Positions 46,082 to 55,033 of a DNA stretch of 64,000 nt are shown here, piece by piece. The DNA comes from Pseudogymnoascus destructans. Taxonomy: Eukaryota; Ascomycota; Leotiomycetes; Thelebolales; Thelebolaceae. Within the stretch, counting starts at the first letter, position 1; the number at the start of each line of letters is the position of its first letter. Under the pieces are notes generated by a model. The model saw nothing but the letters and a program-made list of their open reading frames with translations, made no database searches and had not been told where the DNA came from. A program made the position numbers and the translations under genes. The stretch spans positions 868,001 to 932,000 of the forward strand of contig NW_020167535.1 of NCBI RefSeq assembly GCF_001641265.1. Direction: 5' to 3'.

Positions 46082-49000
46082 GGAAAGGCTCCTTCCTAGG
46101 TCTACGCAAATGTGATCTGCGAGATCTCGACCTACAAGAACTCTTGGGCGGAACCCAGTTCTTAGTCGACACGACGCTGAGTCTGAACGGACTCGGTGTG
46201 CAAACGAAGGCTCTCGCAGACACAGGAGCAAACGGATACCTCGTCATCAACAAGCCCTTCGCGCTACGACTGTCGAAGGCGCTTCAGAGCCCCATACGGA
46301 AACTGCCCTACTCTGTACCCATACGTGGTTTTCAGCGAAAAATCCAAAGTCACGTATCGGAGTATATTCGGTTGCACTTAACAGTCGAAGGACGCCGAAT
46401 ATATAACTGCCCCTTTGTGCTCCTGGACCTCGGAGCGCAAGATGTGATAATTGGGAGGAAGCTTTTCAGCCGCTTCCGAATACTACTCGACTCTGCAAAG
46501 AGCTGGCTAGTATGGCCAAAGGAGTACCCGCCTACTCCTAGCTGGAGCAAGGAGATCACCTTGCCCTACCACTCGCGCGAAACGTCCATTCGACATCCTT
46601 CTCACCAGTCGGATGCGAATCGTAGGGATGCCGCAATCCACCACGAAGACAGACGCCGCGCAGGCGGACGCTCGATGGAAATGAAAGTGATAATTTCGGA
46701 CTCCGGAATGACCACCGACACTGCCCCGAGTACACCTCAGATCCCAGGGGTACCTTTCTTGCCACCGGCGAAGCCTGTACCAAGCTTCACGCCGGTGCAC
46801 ATCTGCGAGATCGGTGCAAACGCCTTCCACCACGAGATGATGCGAAGCGATGCCGAGTTCTTCCAGACCAGCCTTTACGAGATCGATCAGATCATTCGGG
46901 AAAAAGAATCCGAAGAGGATGACGAGACGATATCACTCATCCAGGAGAAACTCCCGCCTGTGCACCGAAAGTACACCGACGTCTTCTCAAAATTGGAATC
47001 TGATAAATTACCACCACACCGGGTATACGATCATAAGATACAGCTAGAGGCGCCGTTACCAAACGCTTTCTCCCCGCTCTACCGGCAAGGCACCAAAGAG
47101 CTTAAGGCTACCAAGCAATACCTGCTGGAGAACCTGGAGAAAGGCTTCATCGTCAATAGCAATAGCCCCTTTGCGTCCCCTATACTCTTCGTTAAGAAAG
47201 CGGACGGCAAACTGAGGTTCTGCATTGATTACCGCAAGCTGAACGGACTCACCCGCAACGATCCGTACCCTATACCGCGCATCGACGAACTACTTGGACG
47301 GGTGTCGAAAGCCAAGATTTTCACGAAACTAGATATCCGACAAGCCTTCCATCGCATACGAATGCACCCTGACTCCGAAGAGTATACTACCTTTCGGACT
47401 CGATATGGATCTTATAAGTGCAAGGTGCTGCCGTTCGGACTGACCAACGGCCCCGCAACGTACCAGCGCTACATGAACGACGTCCTCATGCAATACTTGG
47501 ACGACTTCTGTACGGCTTACCTCGACGACATTCTCATATACTCCGAGGACCCTACGGAACATATAGAGCACGTACACAAAGTCCTACAGCGCCTTCGTGA
47601 GGCAGGGCTACAAGCCGACCTCAAGAAGTGCGAGTTCAATGTTACCCGAACTAAGTACCTGGGTTACATACTGACCACTTCCGGTGTCGAGGTGGACCCC
47701 GACAAGATCGAACCCCTTCGAAACTGGATTCGACCGACCACCGTTACCGGTGTGAAATCCTATCTAGGCTTCTGTGGGTTCTATCGCCAGTTCATACGCA
47801 ATTTCGGGAAGATCGCGAAGCCCCTGACTACCATCACGAGCCCCTCGGAGCCGTTCCTATGGACTGAGGAATGTGAGAACGCCTTTGAAGAATTACGGCG
47901 GCAGCTACTAGCGGTGCAGGCACTACACCACTTCAACCCCGAATTGCCTACGAAGCTAGAGACCGACTCTTCAGACGGAGTCGTCGCCGGCGTGCTATCA
48001 CAAGAGCACCCGGACCAGCTCTGGTACCCAGTGAGCTTCTACAGCCACGTCCTTACCGGCCATGAGATCAACTGGGAAATCCATGACAAGGAACTCTTCG
48101 CCATCGTGAAAGCGTTCGCGAAATGGAGACCTGAGTTGGCCTCTGTTACGCAGCGAGTCGAGGTGTATACGGACCACCGCTCGCTCGAATACTTCATGAC
48201 GACGAAGGTTCTCACTGCGAAGCAGGTGCGATGGATGGAACTACTATCCGACTTCAACTTCCACATTACGTATACGGCAGGTAAGAATAACCTGAAGGCT
48301 GATATTCTGAGCCGAAGAGACCAAGACCTCGTAATGCAACAGAAAGTCAAGTTGGATAGTCGTGCGAGGGTGTTGCTTGGCCCTGCCCGCCTACACCCCC
48401 GTATCAGTGCCGAGTTGGCCGACAGTTATGTAGCATCGATCAATGCCATCGACCCCCCAAAGGCGCAGATGCCCTTCGATCTGATCGAGGCACTATGTGT
48501 AGACAACCGGAAGTCGTTCGCCGAGACACGCGCGAAACAACCCTTACCGGATGGGTACGCCCTAGCCGACCAACTCCTCCTGTACAAAGACCGCCTATGT
48601 GTGAACCGCCACACCGAGCTGTGTATGAAACTCATCCGAGAGGCGCATGACCAGGTGTCGACGGCGCACCCCAGCGGCCGGAAGACCTACCAGTTGCTTG
48701 CCCAGAAGTATCGCTGGGTCGGTATGGAAGCGGACTGCATACGGTATGTGCGTAACTGCGCGACATGCCGCCTTTCGCACACCAATGTCACAAAGCAACA
48801 GGGCTTTCTACACCCCCTACCGGTACCCGACTACCCTATGCAACACCTTACGATGGACTTCAAGGAGTTCCCAAGGGACAAGCACGGGTACGACAGCATC
48901 CTAGTGTTTATGGACCGCCTCGGGAAGAGTTCGGTGACCATACCGTGTTATAAGACTACAGATGCACGACAAATGGCGCAGCTGTTCATCGAATGGATAT

Positions 49001-50043
49001 ATCGATTCGGGCACACCCCGGTATCGATCGTCAGTGACCGCGGACCCCAATTCGTGTCATCCTTCTGGCACGAGTTCTGCCGGATCATCGGCGTCAAGAT
49101 CAAGCTGTCGACAGCCTATCACAAGCAGACCGACGGGCAGACGGAAATCATGAATCGGTATATCGATCAGAGACTGAGGCCCTTCGTATCACATTACCAG
49201 GATAACTGGAGCGAGCTCATTCCCATCATGGATCGGGTGCAAATGACCCTTCCCCATGCCTCGATCGGAATGACCCCCTACCGACTCAAGTACGGAACTG
49301 ATCCGCGCACCAGTTGGGACTGGGAAACCCCGAAAGCCACGACCCCTAGGGAAGTCATGAACCAGAAGGAAGCCAAAGCAGTAGCAAACCGCATGCACTC
49401 CGCATGGATTTACGCAAAGGAGAACATGGCCAAAGCACAAGAGGATATGTCTAAATACGCGAATCGACGCCGACGAGCCATTGACTGGGACGTAGGAGAC
49501 AAGGTTTACCTATCGACCAAGAATCTGAAAAATCACCGCCCTAGCCGTAAGCTGGGGCAACAATGGGTCGGACCCTATACGGTACTGGAACAAATCGGAC
49601 ACGCCTTCCGACTAGACCTACCGAAGGGTTCCCAAATACACGATGTCTTCTCTCCAGACGTACTCATCAAGGCTCTGAATAACCCGCTGCCCGGTCAAGC
49701 AGCGCCTGAGCCAAGCAGCGAAGTCGTAGACGGCCTAGAGGAGTGGGAGGTCGAAAAGATCCTCGCCGTAAGGATCCGGCGAAAACAACTTCAATACCAG
49801 GTATCCTGGGTCGGATACGATCCGGACCCGGAATGGTACCCCGCCTCAAACTTTAAGAACTCCCCCTACAAAATCCGGGAGTTCCACGCGGAGTACCCAA
49901 ACCTGCCAGGACCACCGCAGGACCTACCCGGCTGGATCACGGAATGGGAGACAGGCAAACCAAGCTACGATCACGAGAGGCACGGCAAAGCAGAGGAAAA
50001 CAGCGTCGTTGCTACCTACGACACTAAACTAAACACCCTCTAA
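46009..50043 (+). CDS. pol: Element B pol with chromodomain
   Basis: The open frame is about 1,340 codons in the -1 register relative to gag. Order: protease with ALADTGANGYLVI, reverse transcriptase with LRFCIDYRKLNG and AYLDDILIYSE, RNase H with LETDSSDGVVAG, and the integrase zinc domain ending RNCATCRLSH. The integrase core follows, with MDFKEFPRD, IVSDRGPQF and DGQTEIMNRYIDQ, then a C-terminal chromodomain (WEVEKILAVRIRRKQLQYQV, then WVGYDPDPEWYPASNF). No stop or frameshift interrupts it. A diverged relative of its integrase lies at 63527-64000. Confidence 0.95.
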   Translation, partial: TRRAVGGGSRTPIGCVPGGKRRGLGKGSFLGLRKCDLRDLDLQELLGGTQFLVDTTLSLNGLGVQTKALADTGANGYLVINKPFALRLSKALQSPIRKLPYSVPIRGFQRKIQSHVSEYIRLHLTVEGRRIYNCPFVLLDLGAQDVIIGRKLFSRFRILLDSAKSWLVWPKEYPPTPSWSKEITLPYHSRETSIRHPSHQSDANRRDAAIHHEDRRRAGGRSMEMKVIISDSGMTTDTAPSTPQIPGVPFLPPAKPVPSFTPVHICEIGANAFHHEMMRSDAEFFQTSLYEIDQIIREKESEEDDETISLIQEKLPPVHRKYTDVFSKLESDKLPPHRVYDHKIQLEAPLPNAFSPLYRQGTKELKATKQYLLENLEKGFIVNSNSPFASPILFVKKADGKLRFCIDYRKLNGLTRNDPYPIPRIDELLGRVSKAKIFTKLDIRQAFHRIRMHPDSEEYTTFRTRYGSYKCKVLPFGLTNGPATYQRYMNDVLMQYLDDFCTAYLDDILIYSEDPTEHIEHVHKVLQRLREAGLQADLKKCEFNVTRTKYLGYILTTSGVEVDPDKIEPLRNWIRPTTVTGVKSYLGFCGFYRQFIRNFGKIAKPLTTITSPSEPFLWTEECENAFEELRRQLLAVQALHHFNPELPTKLETDSSDGVVAGVLSQEHPDQLWYPVSFYSHVLTGHEINWEIHDKELFAIVKAFAKWRPELASVTQRVEVYTDHRSLEYFMTTKVLTAKQVRWMELLSDFNFHITYTAGKNNLKADILSRRDQDLVMQQKVKLDSRARVLLGPARLHPRISAELADSYVASINAIDPPKAQMPFDLIEALCVDNRKSFAETRAKQPLPDGYALADQLLLYKDRLCVNRHTELCMKLIREAHDQVSTAHPSGRKTYQLLAQKYRWVGMEADCIRYVRNCATCRLSHTNVTKQQGFLHPLPVPDYPMQHLTMDFKEFPRDKHGYDSILVFMDRLGKSSVTIPCYKTTDARQMAQLFIEWIYRFGHTPVSIVSDRGPQFVSSFWHEFCRIIGVKIKLSTAYHKQTDGQTEIMNRYIDQRLRPFVSHYQDNWSELIPIMDRVQMTLPHASIGMTPYRLKYGTDPRTSWDWETPKATTPREVMNQKEAKAVANRMHSAWIYAKENMAKAQEDMSKYANRRRRAIDWDVGDKVYLSTKNLKNHRPSRKLGQQWVGPYTVLEQIGHAFRLDLPKGSQIHDVFSPDVLIKALNNPLPGQAAPEPSSEVVDGLEEWEVEKILAVRIRRKQLQYQVSWVGYDPDPEWYPASNFKNSPYKIREFHAEYPNLPGPPQDLPGWITEWETGKPSYDHERHGKAEENSVVATYDTKLNTL

Positions 50044-50198
50044 GCCAGGGCACCCTCAGAGCCGTAGCCCTTGCGGAAGCCACCCTTCCCAAACGTCTCA
50101 CCGGCGTCGCAACAAGCGGCTACCACCATGAGAGACGAAGGGTCGAAGTGACCCCACGCGAAAGACCACGCCCGAGTTCCCTCCGGCACAGGGCCCGT

Positions 50199-50951
50199 TC
50201 ACCCAATCGGGTTCTCCCCATTCCCCTCCTCCTCCTCCCCCCTCTTCCTCTTCCCGCCATTGCGGGGAGCCACCGCAACAGCCCCGGCCAACTTCCCCAC
50301 CGCCTTCTCCACCTTCGCGACCGCAGTCGCCACGAAGCTCACCTCCTTCCCCACCTTGTTGGTGGTTTTATCCACCGTCCCCAGCAAGGAGACGGCGCGG
50401 GCCTGCCCCGCGAGGAGCTTCCCCGTATCCTCCTTCAACCCCTCCACCGCGGCGGCGAGGTCCTACCTAGGAGTCAGACCCAGAACAAGAACAACAGAAA
50501 GGGGAAAACTTACCTTGATGGCAGCGAGGGTGGCCAGCCCCTGAATGTACTGCGCCCCCTCAAAGGGGGAGCGCAGGGCCGGCATGGCGGCGCTGGAGAG
50601 GTCGGCCACGCGCGCGACCTCCTTGTAGGTCTTGAGGGTGGTGGCCGGGACGGGAGGGGTGGCCGCTTCGGCGGCGACGATGGCGGCATATTCCTCCTCG
50701 AGGAACCAGAGAATCTATCCCCCAGAAAGTCAGCACAGGAAACCAACCACCAGACCGAACAGCACCCGAGAACTCACCGGCACACATGGTGCCTTCTGCT
50801 TCACGCAGTAGGCGCACTTGGAGCTTTTCTCGCTCCAAACGCACTCGTGCTCCATGGGAGCATCGTCGGGTGTCCCAATACGGCGCACGCATCTCATACA
50901 GAGGACGCGGTACGCAGCCGGGAGGGCCCCGGGGGGCAGCAGGACGGGCAT
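50199..50951 (-). CDS. Antisense cysteine-rich gene of element B, with introns
   Basis: This gene runs against gag and pol, between pol and the 3' LTR. Three exons (50951-50778, 50714-50514 and 50462-50199) join over introns 50715-50777 (GTGAGT donor) and 50463-50513 (GTAAGT donor) to give 212 residues from MPVLLPPGALPAAYR. The N-terminal part has CMRCVRRIGTP, a lone Cys, then CAYCVKQKAPC, the same CxxCVRR...CxxCV layout as in element A's antisense ORF. The rest is Ala/Val-rich with heptad-like helices (VSFVATAVAKVEKAVGKLAG) and a basic KRKRGEEEE end that could be a nuclear signal. Further 5' exons toward 51190 are possible but I could not make them join. Function unknown. Confidence 0.7.
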
Positions 50952-51466
50952 CTTCGCGAAAAGGTTTCCTACAAAACCGTCAGCCCCAAGCCCAGAAGTT
51001 ATCACCTACGCGTCGGCGCGCAATCATCACCTACTCGGTCATCTGGTTTGTTTTGTTTCCTATGAAACAATCAGATTAGTATACAGTATACGAACAAGAG
51101 GGGCTACTTACTGGATTCGGGAGGTGGGTTCGTAGGCGGTGTTGTTGTAAAAAGAAGCCTTCGAATCCTGGGTGGAATCGGTTGCTCCATAACAACCGCT
51201 TAGAACAATGAATTTCTGAGGAGTAGTAGCGCGCGCACAGTAACTAAGAAACTTGCGACGCGCAACACCACAACTGGATACTATACGGTGCCAACTCGGA
51301 CCTCAACAATCTGCTTTTATTAGGAACAAAGCACGCTCCGCGATCCATCCCACGGACGCATTCAGCACCACGATCTTCGAACAAAGACTACCTAGACCAT
51401 ACCGACACTCGGCTACCATTCGGTCGGCACACGGAGCCACGCGCTTTGAGGACAAAGCACTCTCTC

Positions 51467-51480
51467 AAGGGGGGGGGTAA
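51467..51480 (+). other. Element B polypurine tract
   Basis: AAGGGGGGGGGTAA directly precedes the 3' LTR. This is the expected plus-strand primer site. Confidence 0.7.
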
Positions 51481-51793
51481 TGTAAGGATGCCTCCTTACA
51501 CGGGGTACCCTCGGACCCGTAAGACAACGCGGAATAGGCGACATAGTAGTATAGCAGCATAGATGTTCTAGGGTCGGGGTCGATTCGGGCGGCAGACGGG
51601 AGTGGATCTACCGGTACGCTAAGGCCTAGCCGAGTCGGACCCCATTTAGGTACATAAGGGGTAGGAAGCTATAAGCTCCCCTTTCATCTTTTTTGTATCC
51701 TTCGTAGTAGACCTATAGGATAGAATACAGCATCACCTCCGACTCGCACTCCCATATGCACCTACGGAGAGCCGTATTCCCTGTGTCCTTACA
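51481..51793 (+). repeat. Element B 3' LTR
   Basis: This 313-bp LTR differs from 44108-44420 at one visible position. It is followed by the target duplicate AACAC at 51794-51798. Confidence 0.95.
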
Positions 51794-52025
51794 AACACCT
51801 CCGTAGGCTGGTTGGTGGCTGAAACTACAGTGGCTGATCCCTGCAGCGTGCCCAGAGTGCTGGCTTGTGGTGGAGTGTAAGGAAATAGAATTGGAAATGG
51901 AGGGGTGGGATGTATATGAGATCGAACGTTGTTGTGATGGCCGTGAAGTCGTGAAGGCGAAAGAAGGTTAGGAAGGCGTAAAACAGGCGTGGGGTGAGAA
52001 TAAATAATCATAATAATCATGACTA

Positions 52026-52449
52026 ACGTACATGTATAACGAACCGGCCAAACAAGCGAACCGGCCAATCCATTTTACACCTTAAATCACGAATTTCATA
52101 ACTTAATATCTCAACAACCCTTTAATAATAAGTTATAAAAATATGTACTTAGCCTTTTATAAGCATTTAAAGTACTCTATTTGATTTTTAAAGCAATTAG
52201 TATTGTAGTTATTAAGATATTGAGTTTTAGCCCCCACTTTTGACCTAATTCTTAGTATCTTAATAACTACAATACTAATTGCTTTAAAAATCAAATAGAG
52301 TACTTTAAATGCTTATAAAAGGCTAAGTACATATTTTTATAACTTATTATTAAAGGGTTGTTGAGATATTAAGTTATGAAATTCGTGATTTAAGGTGTAA
52401 AATGGATTGGCCGGTTCGCTTGTTTGGCCGGTTCGTTATACATGTACGT
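52026..52449. mobile_element. 424-bp foldback MITE of the pogo/Fot1 type
   Basis: Two arms of 194 bp (52026-52219 and 52256-52449) appear to be perfect reverse complements, with a 36-bp loop. TA lies on both sides. The ends begin ACGTACATGTATAACGAACC, nearly the same as the ends of the pogo element at 52703. It has no coding capacity. Most of the arm is AT-rich, and the outer 45 bp carry the duplicated CGAACCGGCCAA motif. Confidence 0.92.
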
Positions 52450-52702
52450 TATTCGAATAGTCAAATATTACATAAGCATGATTATTCATAATCATGAATA
52501 TTCATGATTATGATTATGAGTTTTTATGAACTCTCTAGAAGTTTGTAGAAGTTTGTAGAATTCTCGAGAAACATTTCGTTTTTCTTATCTTATCTTATCA
52601 CTTATCTAAACTATACCCAATTAGGTAATAACTAAGCCTAATAAAGTATAGATTATAGTCATGATTATAATCATGATTATGATTAACTAACGTACATGTA
52701 TA
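52450..52702. other. AT-rich spacer with ATTCATGATTAT repeats
   Basis: It holds several overlapping copies and inversions of ATTCATGATTATGATTATG and a repeated GTTTGTAGAA. Similar ATAATCATGATTAT runs flank the MITE on its left and the pogo element on its right. No gene is present. Confidence 0.6.
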
Positions 52703-54561
52703 ACGTACATGTATAGCGAAAGCGCCAAACAAGCGAAAGCGCCAAAATGATGCGGTGACCAAACCCCCCAACTAAATGTTAAATTCCTCAACAACAAAAC
52801 ATGCCCCATAAAAACGATGAAAGCCAATTAGTGCTAGCTATCCAGGCTATGCAAAGCGACCCAAAGTTACGCCTTCGAGTTGCTGCTAGGATCTATTCTG
52901 TGGACCACCGCAAGCTAGGTCGTCGTCTAGATGGTGTACCTTCACGACGCGATATCCAAGCCAACTCACGGAAATTAACTAACCTAGAGGAGTCCGTCCT
53001 TGTTCAGTATATACTCGACCTAGCTGCCAAAGGGTTTCCTCCTCGGCTGTCTGTTGTTGAAGATATGGCAAGTCGACTACTTGCAACACGCGACGCGTCA
53101 CGCGTTGGGTCGCGTTGGGCTTCAAACTTTGTTAAGCGGCGTGTAGAGCTCCAGACACGCTTTCAGCGCAAATACGACTACCAGAGGGCTAAGTGCGAAG
53201 ATCCAGAAGTTATTAATGGCTGGTTTGAGCTTGTGCGTAACACAATTGCGAAATATGGTATTGATGAAGCAGATATCTACAACTTTGATGAGACTGGGTT
53301 TATGATGGGCGTTATCTCAACTGCTATGGTTGTAACAAGCTCAGACGGGCGGGCAAAAGCAAAGAAGGTACAGCCTGGTAATCGGGAATGGGTTACAGTA
53401 ATCCAAGGCGTTAGTTCTCAAGGTTGGGCAGTACCACCATTTATCATTGTTGCAGGCAAAAACCACCTTACATCTTGGTATGAGAATAGTGGATTTTCAA
53501 GCGATTGGGTGATTTCTGTTACTGAAAATGGCTGGACTACAAACGAGAGAGGCATGGATTGGATTCAGCACTTTGAGAAGCATACAAAGGCCCGGAGTGT
53601 TGGTGGTTATCGCTTGTTAGTCCTTGATGGTCATGAGAGCCACCACTCAGATGAGTTTGAGGAGTACTGCAAGGAACACAACATTATTACGCTTTGTATG
53701 CCTGCTCACTCTTCTCATCTACTCCAGCCACTTGATGTTGGCTGTTTCGGCCCGTTAAAGCAGGCCTATGGTCGGCAAATTGAAGATATGATGCAGGCTC
53801 ATATTTCTCATATTACAAAGGATGACTTCTTTCCTGCCTTCCACACTGCATTTAACACTACAATGACGGAAAGTAACATTTGAGGCGGGTTCCGAGGGGC
53901 AGGGCTTCTTCCATTTGACCCTGAGAGAGTGATATCTACACTTGATCTTAAGTTAAGGACACCAACGCCTCCAAGCTCCCGCCCAGGTACTGCTCAACCT
54001 TGGGTTTCTCAGACACCAAACAACCCAATTGAAGCTATGTCACAGTCTACATTTATTAAAACTCGGATTTCACGCCATCAAAATAGCTCTCCAACCTCAA
54101 TCTATGCAGCTGTTGACCAGTTTACAAAGGGTGCATCGCAATAATGCATCAATTAGCACTGCTAAAGGGAGAGAACCAAAACCTACGACAGGCAAATGAA
54201 GTACTAAGCAAGCGCCGGAGAGCTAGGAAAACACGACTACAGCAAGGAGGATCACTTAGTCAACAAGGGGCGCAAGAGCTACAGGATGAGAGGGATGTTG
54301 TGCAGCAGGTAGAGCAGGAAATAAGGGCAAGCCGTGGTTGGAAGCCAAGGGAAGAAACCCGTGCCCGTCGCTGTGGCAAGTGTGGTGAGACTGGGCACAA
54401 TGCGCGCACGTGTCAGATTGTAATAGACACCTCTGAGGAAGAGGACTCCGAGTAGTTTCAATTGATTTCTAATGTTGTGGTAGATTTATCGCAATGTTTG
54501 TCGTGAGGGTAGATAATTTTGGCGCTTTCGCTTGTTTGGCGCTTTCGCTATACATGTACGT
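52703..54561 (+). mobile_element. pogo/Fot1-type DNA transposon
   Basis: This 1,859-bp element has 46-bp perfect terminal inverted repeats starting ACGTACATGTATAGCGAAAG and TA duplicates at 52701-52702 and 54562-54563. Each repeat contains GCGAAAGCGCCAAA twice, 17 bp apart. It encodes a DDE_1 transposase that is broken by one stop and one frameshift. Confidence 0.95.
52801..54455 (+). pseudogene. pogo/Fot1 transposase, two lesions
   Basis: The reading frame starts at ATG 52801. It has an N-terminal psq-type helix-turn-helix (LRLRVAARIYSVDHRKLGRR), a CENP-B-like second DNA-binding domain (LSVVEDMASRL...SRWASNFVKRR), and DDE_1 catalytic blocks IYNFDETGFMMG, LLVLDGHESHHS and CMPAHSSHLLQPLDVGCFGP. 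An in-frame TGA at 53881-53883 stands where the family has Arg (TESNI-stop-GGFRGAGLLPFDP), which fits a CGA to TGA change. A one-base deletion near 54141-54147 then shifts the frame. The last part carries a zinc knuckle (CGKCGETGHNARTC), unusual for a pogo transposase. An RNA or DNA binding role for the knuckle is a guess. Confidence 0.9.
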
Positions 54562-54563
54562 TA

Positions 54564-55033
54564 CATAATCATGATTATAATTGATTTTCTAACCCTGTTG
54601 GATAATATCCAGGATAGTAAATCCCCGTGATGAAAATAGGATGTGAAATCGCATAGCGAGTAATTGGAATGACCGTCGAGGCGTATAATAGATTGCTGTA
54701 ATGAAAAACAGGTCGTAAAACCAGATAACAAATCGTTGAAAGTGCCATCAAAGCGCAAAATAGACCATAGTGCCGTGCGAAAACGGCCGTAAAATCATAA
54801 CGAGCCGACGAGCTGAGAATAAAAACCCCAACTCATCAAAACGTTACGAATAGTCAACGGAGAAAACCCAAGCCCTAAAAGGTTGGCTCTCACATCGACG
54901 TGGTCCCTTGACCACAATAGCGCCAGCTCATCCAGTTCACCGAGCTGAAGGCCGACAAACGTATGCATAGGCGATGTCCGTGGACAGCCTTAACCCCTGG
55001 AGACGCGCATGTGGCGCATCTAGGGGGGCGGGA
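54564..55033. other. Non-coding spacer after the pogo element
   Basis: I see no gene. Loose repeats of GATNNNNAAATCG- and CCGTAAAA-like words may be a decayed element, but I cannot identify one. Confidence 0.45.

Larger units (their letters stand above)
44108..51793 (+). mobile_element. Ty3/gypsy chromovirus, element B (full length)
   Basis: This 7,686-bp LTR retrotransposon has 313-bp LTRs at 44108-44420 and 51481-51793, starting TGTAAGG and ending CCTTACA. The duplicated target AACAC lies at 44103-44107 and 51794-51798. It holds gag, pol in the -1 frame, an in-frame chromodomain, and an antisense gene with introns before the 3' LTR. One LTR difference is visible (CGGTACTCTAAGG versus CGGTACGCTAAGG). 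It sits inside the right terminal inverted repeat of the Tc1/mariner element. With its long open frames it is the best candidate for an active element in the window. Confidence 0.95.
34723..51803 (-). mobile_element. Tc1/mariner (DD34E) element, broken by nested insertions
   Basis: Terminal inverted repeats of about 34 bp start CGGAGGTGTTGTTCATAAGT and are flanked by TA on both sides (34721-34722 and 51804-51805), as expected for Tc1/mariner. The left repeat is 34723-34756. The right repeat is split: its inner part is 44079-44107 and its outer end is 51794-51803, with LTR element B between. Inside are the two halves of a minus-strand transposase, a hAT-like fragment (35513-36448) and LTR element A (36449-43446). 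Without insertions the element would be roughly 2 kb. The four-level nesting is read directly from TSDs and interrupted coding sequence. Confidence 0.9.

Noticed and set aside
51016..51190. Additional 5' exons of the element B antisense gene starting at ATG 51190
   Set aside because: An intron with a good GTAAGT donor is present near 51112, but the following segment runs into a stop in the only usable frame, so I could not join it.
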